Part shown: piece by piece, positions 17,540-28,984 of the stretch
Position numbering within the stretch: the first letter of the stretch is position 1
How the letters are laid out: the number at the start of each line of letters is the position of its first letter
Assembly: GCF_000013885.1 (NCBI RefSeq)
Contig: NC_007964.1
Location: 730,001-794,000, forward strand
Source: Nitrobacter hamburgensis X14
GTDB taxonomy: Bacteria > Pseudomonadota > Alphaproteobacteria > Rhizobiales > Xanthobacteraceae
DNA: 64,000 bases
Direction of reading: 5' to 3'
Translations under genes and position numbers: made by a program
Notes under the pieces: generated by a model
What the model saw: only the letters and a program-made list of their open reading frames with translations
Told to the model about the DNA's origin: nothing
Database searches by the model: none

Positions 17540-17908
17540 GGACAGCGCGCGCTTCGGCGCCTTGATGCCGACTTGCAGGGACGAATACGCCCCCACCGAC
17601 AGATCACCTCGGTGAGCGCCAGCGGCTGACCGACGCGCGGTCTTGGTCTTGAGATCGTCGAGGATTGCGATCGCATCGTCGCGGAAGTCCTCGTAGCAGG
17701 AACTGTCCGATACGGAATATCCTACCGCGCCGGGTCAGTGATGCTGCGGCGTTTGCGCGAGAAGTCGCGCTCCGCTCCCGGCTTGCATGGCTGTTGGAAG
17801 CCTCGCGGCGAAATCGTGCACGAACAGGACCGGCATGCCGGTGCCGGTTTCCTCGAAGGAGAGGCGCGCGTTGTCTTTGGTCGCGGCGTCACGGCATGTC
17901 GATTCCAT
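17540..17908 (-). pseudogene. degraded alpha/beta-fold hydrolase
   Basis: Reading the minus strand from 17908, the frame gives ARLSFEETGTGMPVLFVHDFAA, the N-terminal oxyanion block of alpha/beta hydrolases. Further down, shifted frames give VGYSVSDSS (compare RGYPPSD), FRDDAIAILDDLK and GAYSSLQVGIKAPKRALS (compare SMGGYATLHFGIRYP-ALS). The nucleophile Ser-His context is lost, the middle is deleted and there is at least one frameshift. It is a relic with no surviving product. Nothing else gene-like lies between 17400 and 18175. Confidence 0.6.
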
Positions 17909-18175
17909 GAAGAGGATTGTTTGCCGATGGTTAGTCGTAGACATGGGAAGTAAAACGACGACAGACGAAAACGTGCGTGGGTGTGTTCTGCGTTTAGTGC
18001 CGTTCAGCCATGTTTTCGCGTGCCGATATTCCTGTCGCAATACAGCGTGCGACTTCTTTGACGTGAAATTATCGTATCGACGCCATGTTTTAGACATATT
18101 TAACCTTTTTAGGCGGGTACGGTGATTCTTTGTTAAGGATCGCGCGACACCGGAGGGTGTCACAGGGGTGCATGT

Positions 18176-18778
18176 ATGTTTCAGTTAGTTGCGTTTCGCC
18201 GGCTGCCGCGTATCCTGGCACTGGCGGTGTGTTCGTTGGCGGTCGTCGCATTCGCGGCTCCGGCCTCGGCAAGGCCTCATCATCGTGCGGGACATCACGC
18301 GCACGTTCATCACCACAAACACCATCATCACGTTCGCCGTCACCACCGGTATCGCCATCACCAGCACAGGCACCGTCACACGCGGGTGTCGCGCTCGCGT
18401 GCGGACGAAACCGGATTTTCGGACGGAGGCTTCGTGTCGAATATCGTTTCCGAAGCGCGCCGCTATATCGGCGGCAATCCCACCGGCCGCAGCCGACTCT
18501 GGTGCGCGCGCTTCATGAACATGGTTCTGGCGCGCTCCGGGCATCGGGGAACGGGCTCCGATATGGCGAGTTCGTTCGCGCATTACGGGCGGCGGGTCTC
18601 CGGCCCGCAGGTTGGCGCCATCGCCGTCATGAGCCGACGCGGCGGCGGCCATGTCGGCGTCGTCAGCGGCGTCGATCGGCGCGGCAATCCCATTGTCGTA
18701 TCGGGCAATCACGGCCGTCGCGTCGCGGAGTCGGTCTATCCGCGCAGCCGCGTCTACGCCTATGTGGTGCCGAACTGA
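18176..18778 (+). CDS. secreted His-rich CHAP/TIGR02594-like protein
   Basis: A 200-aa protein with a signal peptide (cleavage after about ASA-RP, residue 33), a striking histidine/arginine-rich tract (about residues 34-72) and a C-terminal NlpC/CHAP-type domain. The likely catalytic Cys is in SRLWCARFMNMVL and the His in GGGHVGVVSG, with NHGRR after. The fold suggests peptidoglycan amidase or endopeptidase activity in the periplasm. The His tract could bind Zn, Cu or Ni. A long AT-rich stretch (18040-18130) upstream probably holds its promoter. Confidence 0.8.
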   Translation: MFQLVAFRRLPRILALAVCSLAVVAFAAPASARPHHRAGHHAHVHHHKHHHHVRRHHRYRHHQHRHRHTRVSRSRADETGFSDGGFVSNIVSEARRYIGGNPTGRSRLWCARFMNMVLARSGHRGTGSDMASSFAHYGRRVSGPQVGAIAVMSRRGGGHVGVVSGVDRRGNPIVVSGNHGRRVAESVYPRSRVYAYVVPN

Positions 18779-18789
18779 GGCGTGTGGTG

Positions 18790-18945
18790 CCGTTTTCGCC
18801 CTATCCTCTTGCAGGAGAGGGCGCCTCGGTGAACCAGGGCGGGCGGGGCAAGTTTTTTGACAAGCCCCGCTCATCCCTCATGGACGTCGTCCGTGCCACC
18901 TTCTCCTGCGGCGGGAGCACGGGAGAAGGAAGAACTGCTGCGGTC
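18790..18945. repeat. intergenic hairpin-rich repeat between convergent genes
   Basis: Several short stems follow each other: CGCCCT..AGGGCG around 18797-18822, GGGGC..GCCCC around 18846-18872 with a TTTTTT loop, and CCTTCTCC..GGAGAAGG around 18900-18932. It looks like a dispersed repeat that may double as a bidirectional terminator for the CHAP and MOSC genes. Confidence 0.5.
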
Positions 18946-18950
18946 GCCGT

Positions 18951-19736
18951 TCATGGGCGTGATTCCCGAAGCGTTTCGACCTTGTCGTCGATCCTGACCG
19001 TGCCGCCGGTGACGACTTCCGCATAGACCCCGCAATTGCGATGCCCCAGCGTTCGCGTCAGCGTGTTCGGAATGTCGAGATCGCGAACTGCTGTCTCCGG
19101 GTCGACGTTGGTGGCCGTGCACCGGACGATGCGCTTGACCACCTTGAGCCGGATGTCGCCGATCGCGAGCGTGCGCTCGAGCAGGTCGAGTTCGCTCCAG
19201 GCCGGCCAGCCACGGACGTAAAGATTGGCGCGGAAGCGCAGCGGGTGGACCGGCTGCCCGACCATTGTCTCGATGGCGGCGATGCTGCCGAGGTTGATGA
19301 TCGAGACCACCTTCCTTGCGACGTCCGAAAAACTATGTCCGTTGCCGACGAGAACCTGTGGCGGTCCCTTGAGTTCCCGGGTGAAGTTGGCGGCGAAGAA
19401 CCGTTCGACCGCAGCGCGACCGTCGGCGGTTCCGAGGTCGGCGCGCACCGCTTCCTCGCCGTTGGCGTGGATGGTGAGCATCCGGCTGGCGTCGTCGTAG
19501 CGGCTATGGAGCGCGGCGAGCCGCTCGTCGCGCATTAGCATCAGGAACCTGGCCTTTGGAAAATGCCGAGGCGCGGCCGGGTCGAAACCGATGGGGCCGT
19601 TCTCGATGGCATAGCTGCGGTCGCCGGGAACGGTCTCGCCAGGGCGGAGCGTCGCACGGGGCAGGGGTTCGGCGGATAGGCCTTTGACGGGATAGCGGTA
19701 AAGGGCGGCGACGGCCGCATCCGGGACAGCAGGCAT
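18951..19736 (-). CDS. MOSC domain-containing protein
   Basis: A protein of about 261 aa with a MOSC N-terminal beta-barrel domain (LYRYPVKGLSAE) and a MOSC domain, as in the C-terminus of molybdenum-cofactor sulfurases and in YiiM/YcbX. The conserved cysteine motif is VKRIVRCTATNVDPET, and RFRANLYVRGWPAWSE is a second family block. The likely role is molybdenum-cofactor-dependent sulfur transfer or reductive detoxification. The open frame runs to 21098 antisense to clpB; the MOSC N-terminus fixes the start at 19736, or possibly 19766. Confidence 0.85.
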   Translation of the reverse strand: MPAVPDAAVAALYRYPVKGLSAEPLPRATLRPGETVPGDRSYAIENGPIGFDPAAPRHFPKARFLMLMRDERLAALHSRYDDASRMLTIHANGEEAVRADLGTADGRAAVERFFAANFTRELKGPPQVLVGNGHSFSDVARKVVSIINLGSIAAIETMVGQPVHPLRFRANLYVRGWPAWSELDLLERTLAIGDIRLKVVKRIVRCTATNVDPETAVRDLDIPNTLTRTLGHRNCGVYAEVVTGGTVRIDDKVETLRESRP

Positions 19737-19958
19737 AGCGCTCTTTAAGGGATTTGGGCCGGCCATGCCATCGGCTTCAAATCCATGGCTCCCCTTCATT
19801 TCCTGGGAGCGTATTCCTACATTTGTCACAGGCCGGCTCGGACGACCCGGCCTGCCGACCGTTGCCGGTTGAGGAAGGTCAATGCGGCCAACGGAAAACC
19901 CAATGAAGATGTTGCTTCTGTGCCTTCGGGGCAGGGGCGGCAGGCTGAGGGAGATTCC

Positions 19959-22595
<2,637 letters not shown>

Positions 22596-22610
22596 CGCCG
22601 ACGCACGCGA

Positions 22611-22643
22611 TTCAACCCTTCCTGCAGCGCAGGGAGGGTTGAA
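22611..22643. terminator. strong hairpin after clpB
   Basis: A 15-bp stem, TTCAACCCTTCCTGC / GCAGGGAGGGTTGAA with one G-T wobble and a 3-nt loop, 16 bp past the clpB stop. There is no T-run behind it on the plus strand, so it may be a rho-assisted terminator or mRNA-stabilising hairpin. Confidence 0.55.
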
Positions 22644-23075
22644 TAAAACCCTCCGCTATTTTCGATGGTCCGTTGATCCCGAATTTTGGTTTCGAAAATC
22701 GTTCTTCAATGAATGCCGAAAAGCATAACATCGTTTCGACATCAGCGTCAGATTGCCTTTTGAGCGCGAACCTCGCTCGACCGACGCCCATGCCGCAACG
22801 GTCATGGTAAATCGCTGACGCCTCTGTCTCGTGCGCTCTCCCGCAATGCTAAAAATGAGCGCGGCAATGAAATAATCGTTTCGCTGCCGACGTCCTCCGA
22901 AGGGTAATATTCTTTTTTTCAATAACGCATTGTTTTCTCTGCCAAACCAGACCTATTCAAGAGGCCGAATTGTCGAAAATGGCGCGGAAGATTTCCGTTT
23001 CGTTCAGCGACTCGACCCGACCTCTGAAGCGTCAATCGCGGCGGCCGGCAGTTCGCTTTCCGAGGGTTGCTTGCG
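22644..23075. other. intergenic region with no recognised gene
   Basis: About 430 bp between the clpB hairpin and cysJ, less GC-rich than its neighbours. Short open frames here have no recognisable similarity. It most likely contains the cysJI promoter, but I cannot place a specific site. Confidence 0.5.
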
Positions 23076-24917
23076 ATGACAAAATTGGAATTTCCGGGTT
23101 CAGCGCTCACGACGGATCAGTGGGCGCAGGTCAATCAACTCGCGACGTCTCTCAGCCATGAACAGGCGATCTGGATCAGCGGCTATTTCGCCGGTCTCAG
23201 CCATCGGGCACGGACTGGCGTTGCGGCGGCGGATGTCGCGGAGCTTGCGCCGCCTTCCCAGAGCGGCCTCCTCCCCGCCGCGGCGCCCGCGACGCGGCTC
23301 TTGACGGTTCTGTTCGGCAGCGAGACCGGAAACAGCAAGGCTCTGGCCAAAACGCTCGCTGGCAAAGCCGAGGCTAAAGGCATACAGACGCGTCTCGTCG
23401 ATATGGCCGATTACAAGACGCGCGGCCTCAAGGACGAACAGGATCTGCTCGTCATCACCAGCACCCATGCCGAAGGCGATGCGCCGCAGACCGCTGTGGG
23501 CTTTTTCGAATTTCTGGAAAGCCGCAAGGCGCCCAAATTGCCGCAGTTGCGCTATGCGGTGCTGGCGCTGGGCGATTCGACCTACGAACATTACTGCGAG
23601 GCAGGCAAGCGGGTCGACCGGCGGCTCGAGGAGTTGGGCGCGCAGCGCATCGCCGATCGCGTCGATTGCGATGTCGATTACGAGGATGCTGCAGACGGCT
23701 GGATTGCAACGGTCGTCGCCAACCTTGCACCGGCCACACAAACGCGGGGGTCTGTCGCGGCATCCGCGGCTGTAGTGCAGAGCACTGCGCCAGCCACGAC
23801 ATTCGACAAGAAGCATCCGTTTCAGGCCGCAGTCGTCGACAATATCGTGCTGACCGGGCGCGGATCCTCCAAGGAGACCCGTCATATCGAGGTGTCCCTT
23901 GCGGACTCCGGGTTGACCTATCAGCCGGGCGACGCGCTCGGCGTGGTGCCGCGTAACGATCCTGCGCTCGTCGCAGCGGTGCTGGAGAAGCTGTCGCTGT
24001 CAGCCGATGCTCCGGTAACGGTGAAGCAGGGTACGACAAGCCTTGGGGAGGCACTGGGCGGGACGTTCGAGATCACGGCGCTGACGCCGCGCTTTCTCGA
24101 TCACTGGGCCGATATCACGGGGGCTGCCGAATTGCAGGCGTTGCGCGCCTCCGATCAGAAGGAGGCCCGCGCAACGTTCCAGCACAACCATCATATTCTC
24201 GACGTTGTCAGCCGGTTTCCGGCGTCCGGTATCGACGCCACGCAATTCGTCGCCGGGTTGCGGCCGTTGCAGCCGCGGCTCTACTCGATCGCCTCGAGCC
24301 TTGCCGCCGCCCCGGACGAGGCGCATCTCACGGTCAGCACGGTGCGCTATACGTTGCACGACCAAGCGCGCGCCGGCGTCGCTTCCGGGTATCTCGCTGC
24401 GCGCACCGAGGCGGACGCCACGATTCCGGTCTATATCCAGTCCAACGATCACTTCCATCTGCCGGACGACGATGCGCCGATCCTGATGATCGGCGCCGGC
24501 ACCGGTGTGGCACCGTACCGCGCCTTCATGCAGGAACGGGAGGCGCGCGGCGCGTCCGGCCGCTCCTGGCTGTTTTTCGGCGAGCGCAATTTCCGCAGCG
24601 ACTTCCTCTATCAGGTCGAGTGGCAGGATTTGGTCAAGAGCGGCGTCTTGAGCCGGCTCGATCTCGCCTTCTCGCGCGACGCCGCGCCGAAGACCTATGT
24701 GCAGGATCGCCTGCGCCGCCAGGGCCGCGATGTCTATGCGTGGCTCGAGGAGGGCGCGTATCTCTACGTCTGCGGCGACAGCGCGCAGATGGCGCCTGAT
24801 GTCCATGCGGCGCTCACCGATATCGTTGCCGAACACGGCGGCCTCGATCGCGACGAGGCGGGTGCTTATCTCTCGGCGCTGCAGCGCGATCGCCGCTACC
24901 GGCTTGATGTCTATTGA
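23076..24917 (+). CDS. cysJ: sulfite reductase (NADPH) flavoprotein alpha subunit
   Basis: A 613-aa diflavin reductase that passes electrons from NADPH through FAD and FMN to the sulfite reductase hemoprotein. The flavodoxin domain (about 75-220) has FGSETGNSKALA and LGDSTYEHYCEAGK. The FAD region has RLYSIASS near residue 407, and the NADP-binding end has GAGTGVAPYRAFMQER and VYVCGD-like YLYVCGDSAQM. The C-terminus RRYRLDVY is typical. A GAGGG lies nine bases before the ATG; a TTG at 23067 is an alternative. It is followed 10 bp later by cysI. Confidence 0.92.
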   Translation: MTKLEFPGSALTTDQWAQVNQLATSLSHEQAIWISGYFAGLSHRARTGVAAADVAELAPPSQSGLLPAAAPATRLLTVLFGSETGNSKALAKTLAGKAEAKGIQTRLVDMADYKTRGLKDEQDLLVITSTHAEGDAPQTAVGFFEFLESRKAPKLPQLRYAVLALGDSTYEHYCEAGKRVDRRLEELGAQRIADRVDCDVDYEDAADGWIATVVANLAPATQTRGSVAASAAVVQSTAPATTFDKKHPFQAAVVDNIVLTGRGSSKETRHIEVSLADSGLTYQPGDALGVVPRNDPALVAAVLEKLSLSADAPVTVKQGTTSLGEALGGTFEITALTPRFLDHWADITGAAELQALRASDQKEARATFQHNHHILDVVSRFPASGIDATQFVAGLRPLQPRLYSIASSLAAAPDEAHLTVSTVRYTLHDQARAGVASGYLAARTEADATIPVYIQSNDHFHLPDDDAPILMIGAGTGVAPYRAFMQEREARGASGRSWLFFGERNFRSDFLYQVEWQDLVKSGVLSRLDLAFSRDAAPKTYVQDRLRRQGRDVYAWLEEGAYLYVCGDSAQMAPDVHAALTDIVAEHGGLDRDEAGAYLSALQRDRRYRLDVY

Positions 24918-24927
24918 GGCCAGTTTG

Positions 24928-26658
24928 ATGAATGTGAAGACCGAGCCCGATCGCAGCCGCGATGTTTCCCAACCCCTCGACAAGCTCGGGCCGGACGAAA
25001 CGTTGAAGGCCAACAGCGACTATCTGCGCGGCACGATCAAACAGAGTCTGGCCGACGAGATCACCGCGGCGGTGACGGCCAACGACGCCAAGCTGATGAA
25101 GTTCTTCGGCATCTATCAGCAGGACGATCGCGACATCCGCGACGAGCGGCGGCGGCAGAAACTCGAGGCTGCCTTCTCCTTCATGGTGCGCGTACGCCTG
25201 CCGGGCGGGGTTTGCAGCCCGAGCCAGTGGTTGAAGCTCGATGCTCTGGGACGGGCTTATGGCGGCGATACGCTGCGGCTGACGACGCGGCAGACCTTTC
25301 AGCTTCATCGCATTATGAAGCATAACATGCGCGCCGTGATCCAGGGATTGCGCGACGTCCTGCTCGACACCAGGGCCGCCTGCGGCGACGATACCCGTGG
25401 CGTGATGTGCACGGTCAATCCCGATCTGTCGAAACTGCACGCCGAGGTCTATGCGCTTGCCAAGCAGGCGAGCGACCACGCCGTTCACAGGACGGGCGCC
25501 TACCAGGAAATCTGGTACGAGGCCGAGCGTCAGGACACGGATGGCCCCGAGGAGCCGTTCTACGGGCGCACCTACATGCCCCGGAAATTCAAGATCGGAT
25601 TCGCGATCCCGCCGAGCAACGATATCGACGTCTACGGCCAGGATCTCGGCTTCATCGCCATTGCGCGCCGCGGCAAGCTGAAGGGCTTCAACGTCGCCAT
25701 CGGAGGCGGCCTCGGCCGGACCGATCAGTCGCCGAAGACCTATCCGCGCCTCGCCACCGTGATCGGCTACATCGACGCCGACAAGCTGTTTCCGACCATC
25801 GACGCGGTGATGTCGGTCCAGCGCGATTACGGCGACCGTCTCGACCGTCTGCACGCAAGGTTCAAATACACCATCGACGAAAAGGGGCTCGACTGGATCA
25901 AGGCGGAGGCCGAGCGCCGCCTCGGCTTCGCGCTCGAACCTGCGCAGCCCTATACGTTCACCTCGAACGGCGATCCGCTTGGCTGGGTCAAGGGCGAGGA
26001 CGGCCGCGAGCATTGCACCCTGTTTATCCAGAACGGCCGCGTCATCAATACGCCGGACCATCCGATGATGGATGGCTTGCGCGCCATTGCGCAGGTCCAC
26101 AAGGGCATGTTCCGCATCACGCCGAACCAGAACCTGATTATCTCCGACATCGCTCCCGAGGATCGGCCGGCTATCGCAGCGTTGATGAAGCAATACGGCC
26201 TCGACCAGTTCGAGACCCGCAGCGGCTTGCGCCTCAACTCGATGGCCTGCGTCGCACTGCCGACCTGCGGTCTGGCGATGGCCGAAAGCGAGCGCTATCT
26301 GCCCGATCTTGTTACCAAGATCGAAGCCATCCTCAACGTCCACGGACTCAAGGACGATCCGATCACCATCCGCATGACCGGCTGCCCGAATGGCTGCTCG
26401 CGGCCCTATATCGCCGAGATCGGCCTGACCGGGCGGGCTCCGGGCAAGTACAATCTCTATCTCGGCGGCGGCTTCCACGGCGAGCGGCTCAACAAGATGT
26501 ATCTTGAGAATGTCGGCGAGGGCGCGATCCTCGAAGCGCTCGACAAGACGCTCGGTCACTATGCCCGCGACCGCAAGCCCGGCGAACACTTCGGCGACTT
26601 TGCCATTCGCGCAGGTTATGTCGTCGAGGTGAAGGAGGGGCGGTTTTTTAACGACTAG
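24928..26658 (+). CDS. cysI: sulfite reductase hemoprotein beta subunit
   Basis: A 576-aa siroheme/[4Fe-4S] enzyme that reduces sulfite to sulfide with six electrons from CysJ. Cluster and siroheme ligands are the cysteines in VALPTCGLAMAE and GCPNGCSRPY near residues 440-490, with RLTTRQTFQLH as the substrate-arginine block. GAGG lies eight bases before the ATG at 24928. The TAG stop at 26656-26658 is the first TAG of repeat copy 4. Confidence 0.93.
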   Translation: MNVKTEPDRSRDVSQPLDKLGPDETLKANSDYLRGTIKQSLADEITAAVTANDAKLMKFFGIYQQDDRDIRDERRRQKLEAAFSFMVRVRLPGGVCSPSQWLKLDALGRAYGGDTLRLTTRQTFQLHRIMKHNMRAVIQGLRDVLLDTRAACGDDTRGVMCTVNPDLSKLHAEVYALAKQASDHAVHRTGAYQEIWYEAERQDTDGPEEPFYGRTYMPRKFKIGFAIPPSNDIDVYGQDLGFIAIARRGKLKGFNVAIGGGLGRTDQSPKTYPRLATVIGYIDADKLFPTIDAVMSVQRDYGDRLDRLHARFKYTIDEKGLDWIKAEAERRLGFALEPAQPYTFTSNGDPLGWVKGEDGREHCTLFIQNGRVINTPDHPMMDGLRAIAQVHKGMFRITPNQNLIISDIAPEDRPAIAALMKQYGLDQFETRSGLRLNSMACVALPTCGLAMAESERYLPDLVTKIEAILNVHGLKDDPITIRMTGCPNGCSRPYIAEIGLTGRAPGKYNLYLGGGFHGERLNKMYLENVGEGAILEALDKTLGHYARDRKPGEHFGDFAIRAGYVVEVKEGRFFND

Positions 26659-26761
26659 AGCGTTTTCGAGCGAAGTGGATACCGGTTCGCGTGAAGAAAA
26701 CGCGTCAAATCAAAATCATAGAGCCTCGCTTCTGATTCCATCAGAAGCGAAAAGGCTCTAG
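26656..26761 (+). repeat. family A repeat, copy 4
   Basis: A full-length copy: first hairpin GCGTTTTC / GAAAACGC, then AGAGCC / GGCTCT outer arms around CGCTTCTGAT / ATCAGAAGCG. It provides the cysI stop codon. Confidence 0.9.
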
Positions 26762-26816
26762 GCGGGATGAGGAAAAGTGTGTAGCGGTTTTCCGCCTGCA
26801 TCCCGCCGCTCTAAAA
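26762..26816 (+). repeat. second repeat type with GCGGGATG / CATCCCGC arms
   Basis: GCGGGATGAGG at 26762 and GCCTGCATCCCGC near 26797-26809 are inverted complements around AAAAGTGTGTAGCGGTTTTCC. It abuts copy 4, forming a composite repeat cluster. Confidence 0.6.
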
Positions 26817-26826
26817 TATTGGAATC

Positions 26827-26877
26827 GATCACGTGCATGATTTTGGATCGATTCGATCCAAAATCATGAGCGTGATC
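26827..26877. repeat. long palindrome around GGATCGATTCGATCC
   Basis: 26836-26868 is a perfect inverted repeat: a 16-bp arm starting CATGATTTTGGATC, one central T, then its exact complement. The arms continue with two mismatches to GATCACG..CGTGATC at 26827-26877. It could form a 25-bp-arm hairpin or cruciform, and is the third element in a row between cysI and the metB-like gene. Confidence 0.8.
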
Positions 26878-26971
26878 TTGGCGCGGCCGGCTGCGCTGCC
26901 TCCGTCAAGCGAGCCTCTGCTCAAAACGGAAAAAGACTGCGCTGCGCCCAATAGCGCGCAAGCTCTTTGTG

Positions 26972-26995
26972 ACTGCGCAACGCAGGTTGCGCAGT
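26972..26995. other. perfect 10-bp stem-loop upstream of metB-like gene
   Basis: ACTGCGCAAC (26972-26981), loop GCAG, GTTGCGCAGT (26986-26995), 100 bp before the gene start. It could be an RNA hairpin in the leader or a dyad operator; no T-run follows it. Confidence 0.6.
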
Positions 26996-27095
26996 GCCTG
27001 CGGGACCGTTTGTGTTTCGGCTGAAGTCCTTTAAATATGCCGCGCACGGCTGGCCGCGCGACCCCCGCATTTTCATCGAAAGTCTTCCAAACCTC

Positions 27096-28280
27096 ATGTC
27101 CGAACCCACGAATCTGAAAACGGTCGCGGCCGCCAACGGCATCGCGACGGAGGATCATTTCGGAGCGGTGACGCCGCCGATCTGTCTGTCGAGCACTTTC
27201 ACCTGGCCCAGTTTTGGACGCAGCGGTCCGCACGAATACACCCGTACCAGCAACCCTACCCGGACGTTGCTGGCCGATACCCTTGCCAAGCTCGAGGGCG
27301 GCGCGGGCGCGGTGGTGGTGTCCTCGGGCATGGCCGCGATCGATCTCGTGCTGTCGCAACTGTCACGCGACGACATTGTGATGGTGCCGCATGACTGTTA
27401 CGGCGGCACCCACCGCCTGCTGTTGAACCGCCGCGACCGCGGCCACTTCAGGGTTGCTTTTGTCGATCAGAACGACCATGCGGCGCTGATTTCGGCATTC
27501 CAGGACAAGCCCAGGCTCGTCCTGATCGAGACCCCGAGCAACCCTCTGATGCGCATCGTCGACATCCGGGCGATCGTCGCGCAGGCGAGAGCGGTCGGCG
27601 CCAAGGTCGCCGTCGACAATACGTTCCTGTCGCCCGCGTTGCAGCGACCGATCGCGCTCGGCGCCGATTTCGTCATTCACTCGACGACGAAATATCTCAA
27701 CGGCCACTCGGACATGGTCGGCGGCGCAGTGATCGCGGCCGATGCCACTGATGCCGAGGCGCTGGCGACCTGGGCCAATATCGTTGGCGTCACGGGGGCG
27801 CCGTTCGATTCCTATCTGGCCCTTCGCGGTATCCGCACGCTGTTTCCGCGCATGGAGTGGCAGCAGCGCAATGCGCAAGCGGTCGCCGAGTTTCTCGTCA
27901 AGCATCCCCTTGTTGCCGCGTGCCACTATCCGGGGCTGCCCACGCATCCAGGCCATGCCGTCGCCAAGGCCCAGCAATCCGGCTTTGGTGCGATGCTCAG
28001 CTTCGAGTTGAAAGGAGGCGGCGCGGAGGCCGGCCGCTTCGTCGAGGCCGTGCGGCTTTTCAGTCTCGCGGAGTCGCTCGGCGGCACCGAGAGCCTGGTG
28101 GCTCATCCCGCGACCATGACCCATGCCAGCATGTCGGAGGAAGCACGCAAGGCCGCCGGCATAACGAGCGGCCTCATACGGCTTTCAATCGGCCTGGAGG
28201 ATACCGCCGACTTGATCGCCGATCTGGAACGGGCTCTTGCTGCGACCGATGGATCGGCTTGTCCACACGCGAACGTCTGA
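27096..28280 (+). CDS. metB: PLP-dependent trans-sulfuration enzyme (cystathionine gamma-synthase type)
   Basis: A 394-aa Cys/Met-metabolism PLP enzyme. The PLP lysine lies in HSTTKYLNGHSDMVGG near residue 200; EYTRTSNPTRTLL and ETPSNPLMRI are family blocks, and ESLGGTESLVAHPATMTHAS carries the substrate-binding region. It could make cystathionine from O-acylhomoserine and cysteine, or act as a lyase or sulfhydrylase; motifs do not separate these. Position after cysJI and the presence of metX in the window favour methionine synthesis. The ATG at 27096 begins the conserved region; the frame extends upstream without similarity. Confidence 0.82.
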   Translation: MSEPTNLKTVAAANGIATEDHFGAVTPPICLSSTFTWPSFGRSGPHEYTRTSNPTRTLLADTLAKLEGGAGAVVVSSGMAAIDLVLSQLSRDDIVMVPHDCYGGTHRLLLNRRDRGHFRVAFVDQNDHAALISAFQDKPRLVLIETPSNPLMRIVDIRAIVAQARAVGAKVAVDNTFLSPALQRPIALGADFVIHSTTKYLNGHSDMVGGAVIAADATDAEALATWANIVGVTGAPFDSYLALRGIRTLFPRMEWQQRNAQAVAEFLVKHPLVAACHYPGLPTHPGHAVAKAQQSGFGAMLSFELKGGGAEAGRFVEAVRLFSLAESLGGTESLVAHPATMTHASMSEEARKAAGITSGLIRLSIGLEDTADLIADLERALAATDGSACPHANV

Positions 28281-28385
28281 AACGCCACACTGGAGACGTG
28301 CTGGGTCGCACGTCAAAAAAACCGCGGAGCCAACCGGTTCCGCGGTAAATGGTTTGGATGTATCGGCACGATATCCGCTGCCGAT

Positions 28386-28491
28386 TAGAGCGTTTTCGAG
28401 CGAAGTGGGCACCGGTTCGCGTGAAGAAAATGCGTCAATTCAAAATCATAGAGCCTCGCTTCTGATTCCATCAGAAGCGAAAAGGCTCTAG
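28386..28491 (+). repeat. family A repeat, copy 5 (tandem with copy 6)
   Basis: A full copy in direct orientation. It shares its terminal CTAGAGC junction with copy 6, so the pair forms a head-to-tail dimer of about 208 bp. Confidence 0.9.
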
Positions 28492-28594
28492 AGCGTTTTC
28501 GAGCGAAGCGGATACCGGTTCGCGTGAAGAAAACGCGTCAAATCGAAATGATTGAGCCCCGCTCCTGATTCTATCAGAAACGGAAAGGCTCTAA
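28489..28594 (+). repeat. family A repeat, copy 6 (tandem with copy 5)
   Basis: A second unit of the dimer, slightly diverged (AAATCGAAATGATTGAGCCCC; CTCCTGATTCTATCAGAAACGG), so the duplication is not recent. Confidence 0.88.
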
Positions 28595-28603
28595 ATTCCG
28601 GCG

Positions 28604-28984
28604 TTACGGGCAGGGGTAACGGTAGCCGTCGTTGTTGAGATAAGTTCCGGATGCCGGGTCGTAGGAGCGGTAGCGCCGCGAGCAATAGGCCGCATTCTGT
28701 TGCGCGGCAGCATTGGCCTGACCGGCGGCAATCGCGCCGCCGATAATGGCGCCGGCCGCCAGGCCGCCGATCAATGCGCCGGCGCCGCCGCCCCCATGAT
28801 GATGATGACCGTGGCCATAATGCCTGTGTCCGTGCCCATAATACTGCACGGTCTCGATCGAGGATGGTGCGGCCTTGCTCATATCGGATTGACCCATGAG
28901 CGGCGCTGAGGTTGCCGGCACGGACAATGTGAACGCTACGGAACCGGCGAGCAGTGCTCCCAACAGAATCTTCGATCGCATCAT
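28604..28984 (-). CDS. BA14K family secreted protein
   Basis: A 126-aa protein with a signal peptide (about residues 1-27), a His/Gly-rich tract (YGHGHRHYGHGHHHHGGGG), a glycine/alanine-rich hydrophobic stretch resembling a glycine-zipper (GALIGGLAAGAIIGGAIAAG), and the BA14K C-terminal motif ending CSRRYRSYDPASGTYLN. BA14K proteins were first described as Brucella lectin-like immunoreactive proteins. GAGGAG lies five bases before the first ATG of a double ATG. Confidence 0.82.
   Translation of the reverse strand: MMRSKILLGALLAGSVAFTLSVPATSAPLMGQSDMSKAAPSSIETVQYYGHGHRHYGHGHHHHGGGGAGALIGGLAAGAIIGGAIAAGQANAAAQQNAAYCSRRYRSYDPASGTYLNNDGYRYPCP

Noticed and set aside
19795..19824. A possible heat-shock (RpoH) promoter before clpB (CTTC..CCTACATTT)
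   Set aside because: Both boxes deviate from the CTTGAA / CCCCAT pattern, and the spacing was chosen to fit.
24814..26589. A 591-codon minus-strand open frame opposite cysI
   Set aside because: It is the complement of a clear sulfite reductase gene and has no motif of its own.
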